Shown here: in pieces, positions 53,590-64,000 of the stretch | How positions within the stretch are numbered: position 1 is the stretch's first letter | How the letters are laid out: each line of letters starts with the position of its first letter | Source: Panicum virgatum | Taxonomy: Eukaryota; Streptophyta; Magnoliopsida; Poales; Poaceae | Assembly (NCBI RefSeq): GCF_016808335.1 | Contig: NC_053148.1 | Span: 43,974,930-44,038,929 of the forward strand | Reading direction: 5' to 3' | DNA: 64,000 bases | Notes under the pieces: model-generated | Databases searched by the model: none | Told to the model about the DNA's origin: nothing | Seen by the model: only the letters and a program-made list of their open reading frames with translations | Program-made: the position numbers and the translations under genes

Positions 53590-54905
53590 TCTAGGCCATT
53601 TATCCCGGCAGCCTTTGGGCCCGGGACAATAGGTGGCTTTTATCCCGGCTCCAACAGCTAGCCGGGCCAGCGGGGGGACAAGGGCCTTTTGTCCCGGTTG
53701 GAGCCACCAACCGGGATAAAAGGGTGGCCTTTTATCCCGGTTGGTGGCTCCAACCGGGACAAAAGACTGCGCGGACCTTTCGTCTCGGTTGGAGCCACCA
53801 ACCGGGACCAATGGCTAAGATTCTATCCCGGTTGAAACAACAGCCCGGGACAAAAGGTGATGATCGGCCTCTCCTCTTGATAGTTTCAAAGTCCGTGGCT
53901 CCTCTCAGCCACTCATTTCTCTACTTCTCCTCTCTTTCTACCTTATCCCTCTCTCTGTCTTGCTAGCGCGAGCAGCAGGCCGCGGGCCGCCGTCGACCGC
54001 GCAGCGCACAGCAGGCCGCGAGCTGCCGCCGGCCGCGGAGGCGCGCGAGCCACCACTGGCAGCCGCAGAGCGGGCTGCCGCGGAGCGCGCGAGCAGCCGT
54101 CGACTGCGCAGCGCACAGCAGGCCGCGAGCTGCCGCCGGCCGCGGAGGCGCGCGAGCCACCGCTGGCAGCCGCGGAGCGGGCTGCCGCGGATCGCACGAG
54201 CAGCTGGCCGCGGGCCGCCACCGGCCATGCAGCGCGCGAGCCACCGCCGCGGTGGAGGGCACCGGCCGCCACAGAGCGCGCGGACGCCGTGAGGAGCTGG
54301 CCGCGGGCCGGCCGCCGCCGACACGAAGCGCGCGGGCCCGCCGCCACCACAAAGCACGAGGCTTACCGCCGCGCAGAGCGGGCCGCCGCCGGCCACTGCG
54401 GCGGGAGCGCTCGAGTAGCGGGCGCCGGGCACCGCGGGAGCCGTCCGTCAGTTTTTTTCTTACTTTTTAGAAATAGAGATGCTTATCGGATTGTATGGAT
54501 TGTATCTTGTGATGGATTCTTTGAATGATTTGCTGGATCTATTGATTTTGTATGGTCGATTCAATATTTGGTGATTGATTCTTTGAATAATTTGTCGACA
54601 CTATTGGTGGGGATGCAAGGGGAATGGGAGGGGATGCAAGCCGCGTGGACGGCCTGGCCAAACTCCGGTGGGCGGCGCGGCCAGACCCGGCGAGCGGCGG
54701 CGCGGCCAGACCCGGCGAGCGGCGGCGCGTACGGGCTGGCTGATGGAGGCTGATTTTTTTTATTGTTAAAAATTACATTTATCCCGGTTCTATAGCCGTC
54801 GGGATAAAATGTCGGACACATTTATTCCGGACGAGCAGTCCCGGTTGAAAAACCGGGACAAAAGCCCCTTACCAACCGGGACTATATGCACTTTCTGTAG
54901 TAGTG
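53590..54905. mobile_element. CACTA (En/Spm-like) remnant with intact right end
   Basis: The right end GCACTTTCTGTAGTAGTG (ending 54905) is the reverse complement of a CACTACTACAGAAAGTGC terminus typical of grass CACTA elements. Both sides hold many subterminal inverted motifs such as GTCCCGGTTGG and CCAACCGGGAC (53640-53850 and 54778-54890). No matching CACTA start was found on the left, and no transposase is visible. The left boundary is therefore approximate. Confidence 0.75.
53985..54215. repeat. ~107-bp GC-rich tandem duplication in the CACTA remnant
   Basis: GCAGCGCACAGCAGG recurs at 54001 and 54108 (107 bp apart), and the following GAGCTGCCGCCGGCCGCGG and GCGCGCGAGCCACC blocks repeat with it. 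A diverged further partial unit continues to about 54250. Open frames on both strands here reflect composition. Confidence 0.75.
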
Positions 54906-56085
54906 TACAGAGTACTAGCAGCAGATTTCTCCGAGTGCGTTTTGATTATTCATTCCATCTCGTGCTACAAAATTCAGAGTACGTACTTGCCTGTCTAATG
55001 GGCGGTGTGTGTGTGCGCGCATTTGGCTCCGAGTGTGAAGAGACACGACGATGACACACATACTCGTGCCTGCACGGACTCACAGCAGGGTCGTCTACTC
55101 TACTCCTGTGCCGGCGATGGTTGCCGTTTGTGGACTTCCGAGGGGGGACTTGCAACTTGCATTGAAATAATGGGCGCACGTACACATAAGAATAACGCAC
55201 GCCTAACTTGCGTGCGTGCTCGTTAGTGAGCTTGATTGGCACGTACCTGCCGAACTGTGGCGACGTTCTATTCAGGAACGCCGAGGTCCGTCTAACACAC
55301 GGAGTACTAGTTTTGTAGGAATAGCTGCAGTAGTTTTGCTTGCTGGCTGTGAGGCAGCTGCGGCCGCAGCCGGCTGAAGCCAACTTAGCCTAACGTAGCA
55401 CACACACCAACCGGCATGAAGGGAAAGTGGAAAATTACAGTAATGATAGATTAAGAGATGGTTGAAATTGGCATGATTTGACAAAAGAAAGAAAAAACCA
55501 GGCCAGGCTCGAACATAAACGTATTGTTGGAGGCCCAGCCACAGCACTAGCGCGGCCCGGACGGCTTTGTCAGGCAGGGTGGGCTCTTCACAGGCCCAAA
55601 CTAACTATGCATAAGCATCTGGTTCTGGGACCAAACAGTTCTGCGAGCACACCCTCGTGGTTTTTACAATGTCGGTGTTATGTCCAATATTTTATCAATA
55701 GTTTGTTTAAAGCGACCGGAAACCTATTTACAACTGGTAACTGGTATATATATTTGATATGTCGTACCTCATATAGTTCTTTTATGGATAATGTAAGCGG
55801 CAAATATAAGGAGTCATTCGTATGTATGACTGATACTCAAACCATCACACATAATTGGAATAATTTCTTTTGCTGGAATAAATTTTTTTGTTGCTGAAAC
55901 ATTGTTCCAGCCGAGTAATAAAAAAATTTGTTCCACAATCAAAAAAATATTTTAAGTTTTTTATATTTACCACGAACTGATACATTGAACCAACCTGAAT
56001 TCTTACTTTCAGCCTATCTAAAAAGAAAGCAGTCCACCGTACCCTTCTATAACCGATCGATCAACTCAGAATCTGGTATGCAGGC
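54906..56085. other. Intergenic sequence, no gene seen
   Basis: Mixed sequence without recognisable domains, RNA genes or terminal repeats. Confidence 0.5.
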
Positions 56086-56259
56086 ATCCTGAAGTCTTAA
56101 ACAGTATGAGGATTACTCCAAAAACACAAATGAGAAACTGTCTTTTACAATACTTTGTGAAAGACCAAGATCATCGTTAGCCTTTGCTCTCCTCAAAAGT
56201 ATTGCAATCCACCCATGCTAGTCACTCGTTCTGCACTTCTCCAGGACTCGAGGTCTGCA

Positions 56260-57700
56260 CAAAGAACAGGACGATTTATTAGTACACTGATTACAGTCAC
56301 ATGAGAACAGGAAGTTAATTATAACTCTTAGATATGCGAATTCCACACCGCTGCTAATATATGTGACGTGGAATTGATGGGTTTGATGTGTTCTACGGTA
56401 GTGCCATCAGTAACAGAATATGTACCGTTTTGATGATATTAGAGCATTATTTTCCTTCCGGGCAGCAATACAACGAGGGTTGAGCTTACATATCTTTCTA
56501 CCATATTTTCCCAAGAAAATCAAAGTTCTAGCAGCATGCCTGCTCATAGAGCTTCTAGTGGGAACAGTTAGGAAGGCATGGCCTGTCCTCAGATGGTTAT
56601 TTTAACTTCCACAATTCCTCAACCAGAACAGGTAAAATACAGTTTGATCAAAGAGAAGAGTAGACAGCTAAGTCAGATGAAAATCAGTCAACCATATGCA
56701 ACCATCCAAAAAGTATAAAATATCACAGAAAAAGAAGCAATATACTAGGCACTAGCTGTGCAATTGGTCATCAGTTGTTTCTAGCTCAAGTATGTTAAGA
56801 GATCCTTATTTGGAGGAACAAACAGTTATGATTCCAGCTTTCGATGGACAGTCACGATTCCAGATTTCGATGGACTATTGTTAGCATGCAACTCACAAAT
56901 TTGAACTGCCAAGTTTGAAGTATAGAAAGTTGCACAAATGACATAGTTGAGACAATGAAAATAAATCGTGCAGGCACGATACAACTACAATTATGTTGGG
57001 CTTAGTAGTGGCTGGTTGGACAATTGGTGCTGGCCGATTATGACTATAGGCATTGAACAATAGAAAGTAATGGCAGTGAGTGACTCTCAGCAGAAATTCA
57101 GGTTAACAAAGACTTTACTAGTTGTACTCCGAAATAATTGCAATCTTAGGACTTCAAACATTGACCACTCGTGATTTTGCCACTTCCAGTGAATGACACC
57201 GTGGGACGATCTGTACTATGAAATGTGGGTCATGGCAAAACTGAAAAGGCCAATGATTGCAGTCCCATTTTTGCAAATTGACAACAACTTAGGATGACAT
57301 GCTAAACAACAACACAAGTTCAGAACCTGTTGGAATCAACAGCACATCTAATATTATTACTATTTGTAAATTTAACAGACGAACTTCTCCTAATCAACTG
57401 TTAATTTTATTTCTTAAGAAAACATCAGACTACCGACGATGCACGAGGGAAAATCTAGTGACCAGTTACCACCTAATGAATCATACACCACAAAAAAAAA
57501 AGGAATTCACAATTGAAGTGGACAATCATACTCGGATCGGCCGAGATCTACCAGCCCCACTGCAACTCAGCCTCCACACCACCCAATTCCCCACATACGC
57601 ACGCAGAGTCACACAGAGAGTAGCGCGCACCGTAGATCAGCGAAGAACAATACCAAAAACAACCGGATCTAACGGAGGGGGGCGAGGAAGGGAGCCAGAG
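56260..57700. other. Probable 3' UTR intron of the SEC61-gamma gene
   Basis: AT-rich, without coding signal. On the minus strand the SEC61-gamma stop TAG is followed at once by GTGCGTGC, a possible donor. TTCTTTGTGCAG at about 56255-56266 is a good acceptor before ACCTCGAGTCCTGG. A 3' UTR exon at about 56090-56254 is therefore likely, making this stretch an intron. Confidence 0.45.
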
Positions 57701-57708
57701 GCACGCAC

Positions 57709-58019
57709 CTAGCCGGAACCGACGATGATGTTGTTGATGGGGATGAAGATGAGCTTGACGAAGAAGCCGACGAAGCCCATGACGACGAACCCGATCGCCG
57801 TCCGCGCCGCGACCTTGGTGAACTCTGCACATCGAGACCGCACGTGAACACCGTCAGATCTGGCAGGGGCGGAACCGAAACAGCACGGATCCGAACGGGG
57901 CGGATGGAAGTAGCCTGGCACGCACCCTTGCGGTCGGGCTTGTGGCAGCGCTTGACGAGGCGGACGCTGTCCTTGGCGAAGTCGCGGAGGGGATCCACCA
58001 CCGAGTCGATCGCGTCCAT
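57709..58019 (-). CDS. SEC61G: SEC61 translocon gamma subunit
   Basis: Two exons, 58019-57926 and 57824-57709, join in frame (AAG-G/AG-TTC) to 69 residues, the exact family size. The N-terminal cytosolic amphipathic part reads [18 protein letters not shown] and continues to CHKPDRKEFTKVA. A single membrane anchor ([17 protein letters not shown]) and a short NNIIVGSG end follow. SEC61-gamma is the small tail-anchored clamp subunit of the ER Sec61 channel, working with SEC61-alpha and -beta in protein translocation. The gene looks intact. A 3' UTR intron is likely. Confidence 0.95.
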
Positions 58020-58059
58020 GGCGGCCGGGCGAGATCTCGGGGCGAGCACGCGGGGAAGC

Positions 58060-59430
58060 GAGGGGTTTGGAAGAAGGAAGCCGCCGCGAGCTTGCGTTCT
58101 GCCTTTGGGAAGTCTGTTTTGCCTTTCCTGACGGGTGGTCCCCTTTGTAAGCTACCCTTCACCACTTTGCTTGTCCGGATTTCCTTTTTGATCGCCTCTG
58201 GTGCTGGATGTAGGCTGTAGCTATCCAAATTATATAATTATTACTACATCATAAAAGACACACGGTAATTTTCAGCAATTACAGTCTTCCTTCAAATCTC
58301 CCAATCTTATCTTACCCTACGATTCGCCGCCAATTCCAAGGCCTGAGAAGCAGACCACGTCGCCAGCTTTTCCTGGCCGTCCGATCGGGCGCGCGAGCGG
58401 CCCGGATCTCGCGTTTTTCAGTCATTTTGCATAAAAGCCCTCTAACCTTCTCGAAATACAACCCGCCGTCCACTCCTCTCTCTCAAATTTGTTTTCGAAT
58501 AAGCCCCTAAAGTTTTCTAAAATCAACCCGCAGTCCACGCCACACCTCCTGCCGGCCACCGCCGCGCCCCCCACGAGCCGGCCACCGCCCGCCGCCGGCC
58601 AAGTGCCGCGAGGCCTCGCCCGCCCCCAGCCCGAGCTCACTGGACAGAGAGAGAGGAGGGACAGCGGGAGCAGAGAAGCGTAGGCCAGCACGGCATCGCG
58701 CGTAGCCCTCGGCCGCGGCGAACGGCGCCGCGCGCCCCACAAACCGAGTCGAGCTGCCGGCGTGCGCCACCTCGGCCGCCGGCGGATCCGCCGCGCCCGC
58801 CGCACGCATCCGTGCTCATGGCCGCCGCCACGCCTTCGTGATCCCGCTCGGGACCGCCGCCGCACCGCGCCCCCGCTCGAGGCCGCCGCCGCGCCCCTGC
58901 TCGGCAGAGGCCTCGCCCCCTGCCAGCCAGAGCTCCGGCCGCGCCCAGGGGAGAGAGAGAACGAAAGGGAGAGAGTGGGGAAGGACTGAGCCAGGGGAGG
59001 GCGCACGGCAGCACGGCGCCGCGGGCAACCCTCGCCCGTGCAGGCCGGCCGCCGCGCGCGGCGGCGGCGGTGGGGCCAAACGTGACGGCGGCGGCGGCGC
59101 TGTAGACTTCGTTTGAGGCAGTTCAACCCGAGTGCTGCTAGCTGCGGTGACGACCGCACGGTGAGCCGTTATTTTAGTTGGGCGCCGCCGAGGCCTCCGC
59201 GTCGCCACTGCAGCCTGGCGCGGCCCGCGGATCGGCTGCCGCCCGCGGGGTCTCTCCGAGTCTTCCGTCTGTCTCTCCGTCCCGATCCAAATCCTCCCCA
59301 ATTCCTCATCTCAGATCCACTCAAGTCTCCAACCCTAGCAGCTGGCGGCGCCGGCGGCCGGGCCATCCGACAATCGGCCGAGAGGCAGGCGATGGGCGTG
59401 CCGGCAGCACCTTGAGCTTGGAGGCCAGTG
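58060..59430. other. GC-rich intergenic region, no gene seen
   Basis: 58100-58260 is presumably the SEC61-gamma promoter. 58500-59420 is extremely GC-rich with overlapping frames on both strands, none showing a family motif. It may be promoter-like sequence upstream of the CLASP-like fragment. Confidence 0.45.
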
Positions 59431-59468
59431 TGGGCGCTCGGCTTGGCGCGTGGGCGGGCGGGCAGCGA

Positions 59469-59755
59469 TGGCTTCCTCCGCCGCAGTGGCGCGGCTGCGG
59501 GAGCTGACGACGGCCCCCGCGCGGTTGCGCTCGCCAAGTGCTGCGCGGAGCTCTTCCGCCCCGGCGGCAGCGACGCCGAGGCCGCGCACGAGGTGCTCGA
59601 GGCGCTTTGCGCTGCAGGCGGAGGGGACGCGATGCGGAGCCACGCCGACGGCCTCGCACCGCTGGTCGTCGCGCGGCTTGGGGACGGGGATGCGGGCTGT
59701 GCGGGAGGCCGCTAGGAGGTTCCTCGTGGTGCTCATGGAGGCTGCTCATGGAGGT
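59469..59755 (+). pseudogene. CLASP-like TOG-domain fragment
   Basis: The plus strand starts MASSAAVARLRELTTAPAR at 59469, then continues in a second frame with ALAKCCAELFRPGGSD and SHADGLAPLVVARLGDGD. It returns to the first frame for VREAARRFLVVLMEA. The pattern follows the N-terminal TOG1 helices of plant CLASP, a microtubule-plus-end protein, where H...L.P.VV.RLGD...VR.AARR.L..LME is conserved. Two frame changes (about 59520 and 59695) break it, and the remaining >1300 residues are absent. It ends at GAG/GTAACC, a possible original splice donor. Confidence 0.5.
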
Positions 59756-59759
59756 AACC

Positions 59760-60270
59760 CATCGTGGCTTCCGATTCCGTTGGTTCACTTTAATTTTATT
59801 CGCTCCTTAGTTAGAGATTATACTGGTGCTTCCGATTCCCCATGCTGCAGCCACTGCCCAACGTCAATCCGTAGGCCATGTCGTTCTCCATTCAAACAAG
59901 CCTAGGTTTTCAAGCAAATCCTATATTGCTGATTTAGCATATGCGAGGTGTTCAACATTTTGTCTGACTAACCAGCCCTTTCTTCTTGCGAATTAGCTTA
60001 CAGTGCAGCTCCAACCGTAGCATTAGTATTTCTTTGTAACCAAAATATCTCCTCGACTTTGCAGATGTTTCAAGCAACATCTACAGCTACCAAGCCGTTC
60101 CACCACTTCACCACTGCCACCTCCCTACTACCTGTAAGTACTAATAAGTAGTCCCCTTGCCCTTCTTGTATATGCATATACGACATATACTGAGTACATA
60201 AAGCTAAGTTGCATGTGTGGATGTACTTAATTAACATCTTTTGCTAACTGCCATATACTGAAATTACAAT
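59760..60270. other. Non-coding sequence after the CLASP-like fragment
   Basis: No recognisable coding sequence. Intron-like composition with GCAG acceptor-like sites (for example before ATGTTTCAAGC at about 60066) suggests remnants of a gene. Confidence 0.4.
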
Positions 60271-60272
60271 GT

Positions 60273-60344
60273 ACTTGTAGTCTAAGTACTTGGCTCACTT
60301 GTAGTCTAAGTACTTGGCTCACTTGTAGTCTAAGTACTTGGCTC
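60273..60344. repeat. 24-bp tandem repeat, three perfect units
   Basis: The unit ACTTGTAGTCTAAG followed by TACTTGGCTC occurs three times without a mismatch. Confidence 0.95.
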
Positions 60345-60707
60345 TTGTTTTCAACAATATATGCTCATTTACTATTTTAAACGAATTTAGCATTCAGAGG
60401 TATTTTAACTGAAATAAAAAAAGTGATGAATTGCAAACTTTCACATGTGAAAATGAATCTATTCTTCAGAAATCAATCTGATTCTATATGTCAGCTATGT
60501 GTTACAGGTGACTAAAGTTCCCCTATTTTATTTTCAGCTATGATTATTAGGTTATGGTGCTTCTACAGGAAAAGTAAGTTTCTAAAAGAGCTGTAGTGCT
60601 TCTACAGGCTTCCTGATGGCATTCTACAAAGAACTAAGCCTTGATTTTTCTTTCTGTAGTACAGTAAAGGTTGGCTAGGTGAGTCTTGTGGCGCTTGGAG
60701 TTGGATT

Positions 60708-61482
60708 ACAGATGAACTTTCTGGAAGATGGTAATATGCTATACCCTTTCTTCTTTCTCTGTTTGGCTATCTATGAAGCTAAACTGATGATAAAAGGATG
60801 GTGTGCTTTATCCATTTCACTTCTGCAGGTAACAGTGTGGCTTAAGCATTATTATTCTGAACTAATTGGTTTGGTAATGACATTGCAAAGTATATGCTGC
60901 ATTTGTGTTGCACTTGAACTCTATTCATGTTGGTTCTTGCTGATTGCACTTGCTTCTTGCAGGGATTTGACCGGGTGAGCTTACGACCGTGTGCACAGAT
61001 AAGTCTCTCCCTTTTCTATTCACCCCTTTTTCATCTATGTTAGAGTGCATATGTATGAGTGTGATTAAATGGAAAATGTAAGCACATATTTGGAAGTTAC
61101 AGATGAAGACTTTTTGGAAGATGGTAATATGCTATACCCCTTCTTCTTTCTCTGTTTGGCTATCTATGAAGCTAAACTGATGATAAAAGGATGGTGTGCT
61201 TTATCCATTTCACTTCTGCAGGTACCAGTGTGGCTTAAGCATTATTATTCTGAACTAATTGGTTTGGTAATGACATCGCAAAGTATATGCTGCATTTGTG
61301 TTGCCCTTGAACTCTATTCACGCTGGTTCTTGCTGATTGCACTTTCTTCTTGCAGGGATTTGACCGGGTGAGCTTACGACCGTGGGCACAGATAAGTCTC
61401 CCTTTTCTATTCACCCCTTTTTCATCTATGTTGGAGTGCATATGTATGCGTGTGATTAAATGTGTAGGCACATATTTCGAAG
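60708..61482. repeat. 391-bp tandem duplication
   Basis: Copy 1 starts ACAGATGAACTTTCTGGAAG at 60708; copy 2 starts ACAGATGAAGACTTTTTGG at 61099, a 391-bp period. The copies share nearly identical sequence, including TTCTTGCAGGGATTTGACCGG followed by GTGAGC, which looks like a tiny exon with splice sites. Each copy has an open frame of ~90 codons without recognised domains. High similarity implies a recent duplication. Confidence 0.9.
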
Positions 61483-61489
61483 TTAGAAC

Positions 61490-62370
61490 TGTGATGCTGA
61501 ACCTATTTGCAAGCTTGCAGCACTTTTTTAGTGGGTACAAGTTAAACAGGTTTAAGAAGCTTATTGTAGGAAACTAAATTCTGCATGTTTTTTTCACATA
61601 ATTTTAACTCTGTGCAGCACAAGAGCAGCCTCTGCTATCTTTTTATATCTTTGTTCTGCATAGCAGCCTGTTGATTATTTACTTGAATGAATATTCACCT
61701 ACTCATTGCATGACAGGTAACCTGAATGCATCAGCTAATATTTAAATCACTCTCTTCTCTATCTTGCCTTACTCTTGCCCCGCGAGCCCTGCTCCTTGCG
61801 CAGGAGGACCGCCGCCGCCCGCTGCTCGCCCTCGGATCCGCCGCCGAGAGGGTGCAGGGGAGTGGGGGCCGCCGGAAGGGAGCAGGGAGGAGGCATTGGA
61901 AAAAAAAAGAAAATGGAAGGGAGGAAGGGGGTCGTCGGTGGCAGCAGAGGGTAAAAAAAAACCTGACACGTGGGTCCCATAGCTAGTACCTGGTATAGAG
62001 AAGGAGAAATATAGTATGACGAGTGCGGGATAACCTGCGAACAAAAAAATTATGCCGAGAAAACAAATTGTACATACTAAAACATCGCATGCATTTAAAA
62101 AAACTTAACATAATCTACTCTGCGTTAATTACATACTGGTCCAAACTTAACATACCGGAGTTCGGCGCTGCCTGCCAAAGAGTACCAGCTACGAACTAAG
62201 CAGGGACCGCCTCGCGCGATCAGAGAGGAGATGGGAAACCGCGGCTGCCTGCGGAGCTGTGCGATGCCGCCGTCATTGCTGCCTGTGCACGAGGGCCGGC
62301 GCTCCGCCGCCCCCAACTGCGTGCACGGGCCTGCGTACTGCTGCCTTGCATATGGTTGTGCCATGCCTGG
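61490..62370. other. Intergenic or relic sequence, no gene seen
   Basis: The sequence includes a short GC-rich stretch around 61780-61970 and a further one from 62160. No protein family or RNA gene was recognised. Confidence 0.45.
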
Positions 62371-62372
62371 AC

Positions 62373-62468
62373 GAAGCAGCAGGGAGCAGCGGCCATACCT
62401 GGCCGAAGCAGCAGGGAGCAGCGGCCATACCTGGCCGAAGCAGCAGGGAGCAGCGGCCATACCTGGCC
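62373..62468. repeat. 32-bp tandem repeat, three units
   Basis: The unit GAAGCAGCAGGGAGCAGCGG followed by CCATACCTGGCC recurs at 62373, 62405 and 62437 with a 32-bp period. The surrounding GC-rich sequence has no recognised gene. Confidence 0.95.
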
Positions 62469-63086
62469 CATGGGAGTGACGGGGCTACTCCATGCCCCTT
62501 GATCCCCAACTTCACAGTCTTGACTAAGATTTGTCCATTTTCTGATTCTAACTGCAGCTCACATCAAGCCATAATTGCTGCCTGCAAGGTGCTCGACAAA
62601 ATGCTCCAGTGACGACATGATGTTTGGAGCTCTGTTGGCAAAGGAGAAATTCTTTGGCAAAGTTGAAGATGTGGCCTACGAACTCGGATCCCAGTACCAG
62701 TACAACAGACGCATAATGTCCCAATAATGGTCCTCTTCTCTGCTAGATTGGAACATCAAACCTTGCAGTATCATGTATTCTCCAAGGTATAATGATTAAT
62801 TGGACTCCTGCAAGTTTTCTATGGCATTTTTGTTGTCAAATATTTGCCTTGTACCGTGCTGCTATTATAAAGGATCACATTATTATTTGCAATTCTTTGT
62901 AATTGTGCGGCATTCAGTTACTTAGAATCATTCTGTATTTCAGCTATTCATGTGGCAAACTAAACTAAGTACATTTTCCAAGGAAAGAACTAAGTTAGGT
63001 ACTTTTGTTTAGTTGCACTTAGAATCCTTCATATTTCATTCGTCACACTATTTATGATAGTTATTGCGTTATGCACTTTTGTTTAG

Positions 63087-63903
63087 ATGAAGATGCCTTA
63101 GTTGGTGTGGACAGCATACTGAACTGTGACATCACCTCAAAGTTACCTTCTAATTCATCAGAAAATTCTTGCCTTGAGCTATCTATTGTAGTAATCAAAC
63201 CATTCTATATGTGCTTTTCCTTTATATAAGATTTTCTAATATTTGTTTACTTCATGCTGGTAATGATGATAGGGCTCAAAGGATGACCGATTTTCAGTCA
63301 ATGAAAAATCTTTCAAAGGCAATTGACTTTGCTAAGAGGAATTTGCTTGCTGGAAATAAAATTATACTTGTATGCTGTCAAAATGGTAAGTTAACAGAGT
63401 CCACCCCCTCCCCCCCAAAAAAAACGGTTGTCTCATTTGACTTTCTTGCACTACAGATCAAAATTCCATATGCTTTCTTGCATTTGTTTGTTCAATTAAT
63501 TGAGCTCTAATTTGTTGTTTTGGTCCCCTTCAGGAGAAGATATAATTATTTGTGTTTCCTTGGCAATAGTGACATTGTTGTTCGATGATAACGGTAAGTC
63601 TAACCTTGATTACAAAAATTGCAGCAGATATGATTTTGCTTCTCTTGCAAAAATGGTACAACAAAGATTTTAGTCTCTTGTTAATTTGCATTCATGCAAA
63701 AAATTATTAATTCCTGCGTATGCAATTTAGTATGTCATGCATGGTTACATCATGAATTAATTGTTTCTTGCAAGGATGCTTTGACTGTGTCCATTCTTTC
63801 ATGAAAAGAGACATCGCAAGATTGGAGATGATGAAGAGGCTGGTATATATTCATTTGCAAATTTGTAGTAAATGCACAGCCATCTAGAGGAAACTTGAAA
63901 CAG
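63087..63903 (+). pseudogene. RIT1-like (initiator tRNA phosphoribosyl transferase) C-terminal fragment
   Basis: Exon-like pieces encode the C-terminal phosphatase-like part of the RIT1 family, which adds a 2'-O-ribosyl phosphate to A64 of initiator tRNA. They are: ALVGVDSILNCDITSKLPS (from 63087); MKNLSKAIDFAKRNLLAGN, then VCCQNG, to 63385; GEDIIICVSLAIVTLLFDD (63534-63593); and GCFD, then RLEMMKRLVYI (63775-63903). VCCQNGEDI is the family's P-loop-like block. Splice sites (GTAAG donors, CAG acceptors) are intact and in phase. One extra base near 63850 breaks the last exon just before a family-typical basic tail. The N-terminal two thirds were not found upstream, so it is probably a gene fragment. 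The pattern continues to near the window end. Confidence 0.6.
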
Positions 63904-64000
63904 GTTTATGATTCATTGCTTGTATGCATGGAGTTTCTATTGGTTTGAACTTTAGAGTTGGTCTTTCACGCCATTTTATGAGATATGGTTATACTGAGAA

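Noticed and set aside
58422..59415. Overlapping Arg/Pro/Ala-rich frames upstream of the CLASP-like fragment
   Set aside because: All three frames on both strands stay open because of GC content; no family motif seen.
62231..62480. Small ORF containing the 32-bp repeat
   Set aside because: The open frame is a by-product of GC-rich tandem repetition, open on both strands, with no recognisable protein.

Overview
This is plant nuclear DNA, almost certainly from a grass (Poaceae). Coding exons are very GC-rich. Introns are interrupted by MITEs with grass-type ends (GGCCCTGTTTGG, CTCCCTCCGTTCC and similar). The recognisable genes are ordinary plant genes. A panicoid grass is my best guess, but the sequence alone does not settle the species. 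All gene models were assembled by eye from exon reading frames and splice sites.

Layout. 1-7.6 kb is intergenic: degenerate duplications, a CCGGT-rich element with a 9-bp target-site duplication (TSD), a retroelement RNase H relic and MITEs. 7.7-14.3 kb is an intact ten-exon GLOSSY1/CER3-type wax gene with MITE-filled introns. A LINE-like insertion follows at 14.66-15.65 kb. 16.3-23.1 kb is a complete but mutated Mutator-like element (MULE-1) with a transposase gene and a plant-mobile-domain gene. 23.3-27.2 kb is MITE-rich and holds an F-box/DUF295-type relic split by insertions. 27.4-30.3 kb is a tetraspanin gene. A 96-bp hairpin insertion with a perfect TSD lies 0.15 kb upstream of the protein-only RNase P gene (31.4-33.9 kb). 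Next come a partial tetraspanin copy, an IBH1-like bHLH gene with a frame break, a Stowaway MITE, a hAT MITE, a fold-back Mutator MITE, a small unknown ORF and a truncated lectin receptor-kinase relic. 40.7-41.8 kb is the U5 snRNP 40-kDa WD40 gene on the minus strand. 43.4-49.5 kb is a second, chimeric, internally deleted Mutator-like element (MULE-2) in the opposite orientation. 49.75-52.35 kb is a solo LTR with matching TSDs. 52.8-53.4 kb encodes a secreted proline-rich (arabinogalactan-like) protein, followed by a CACTA remnant. SEC61-gamma lies at 57.7-58.0 kb (minus strand). The right end holds CLASP-like and RIT1-like fragments among tandem duplications.

The intact host genes serve unrelated housekeeping or surface functions: cuticular wax, membrane microdomains, organellar tRNA 5' processing, splicing and ER translocation. 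I see no operon-like or pathway cluster among them. The most notable content is the transposon biology: two related Mutator-like elements disabled by independent mutations, one carrying a plant-mobile-domain gene, and the other combining GRF-type zinc-finger and Myb/SANT-like genes under a second terminal promoter-like region. Several small elements have perfect 9-bp TSDs.
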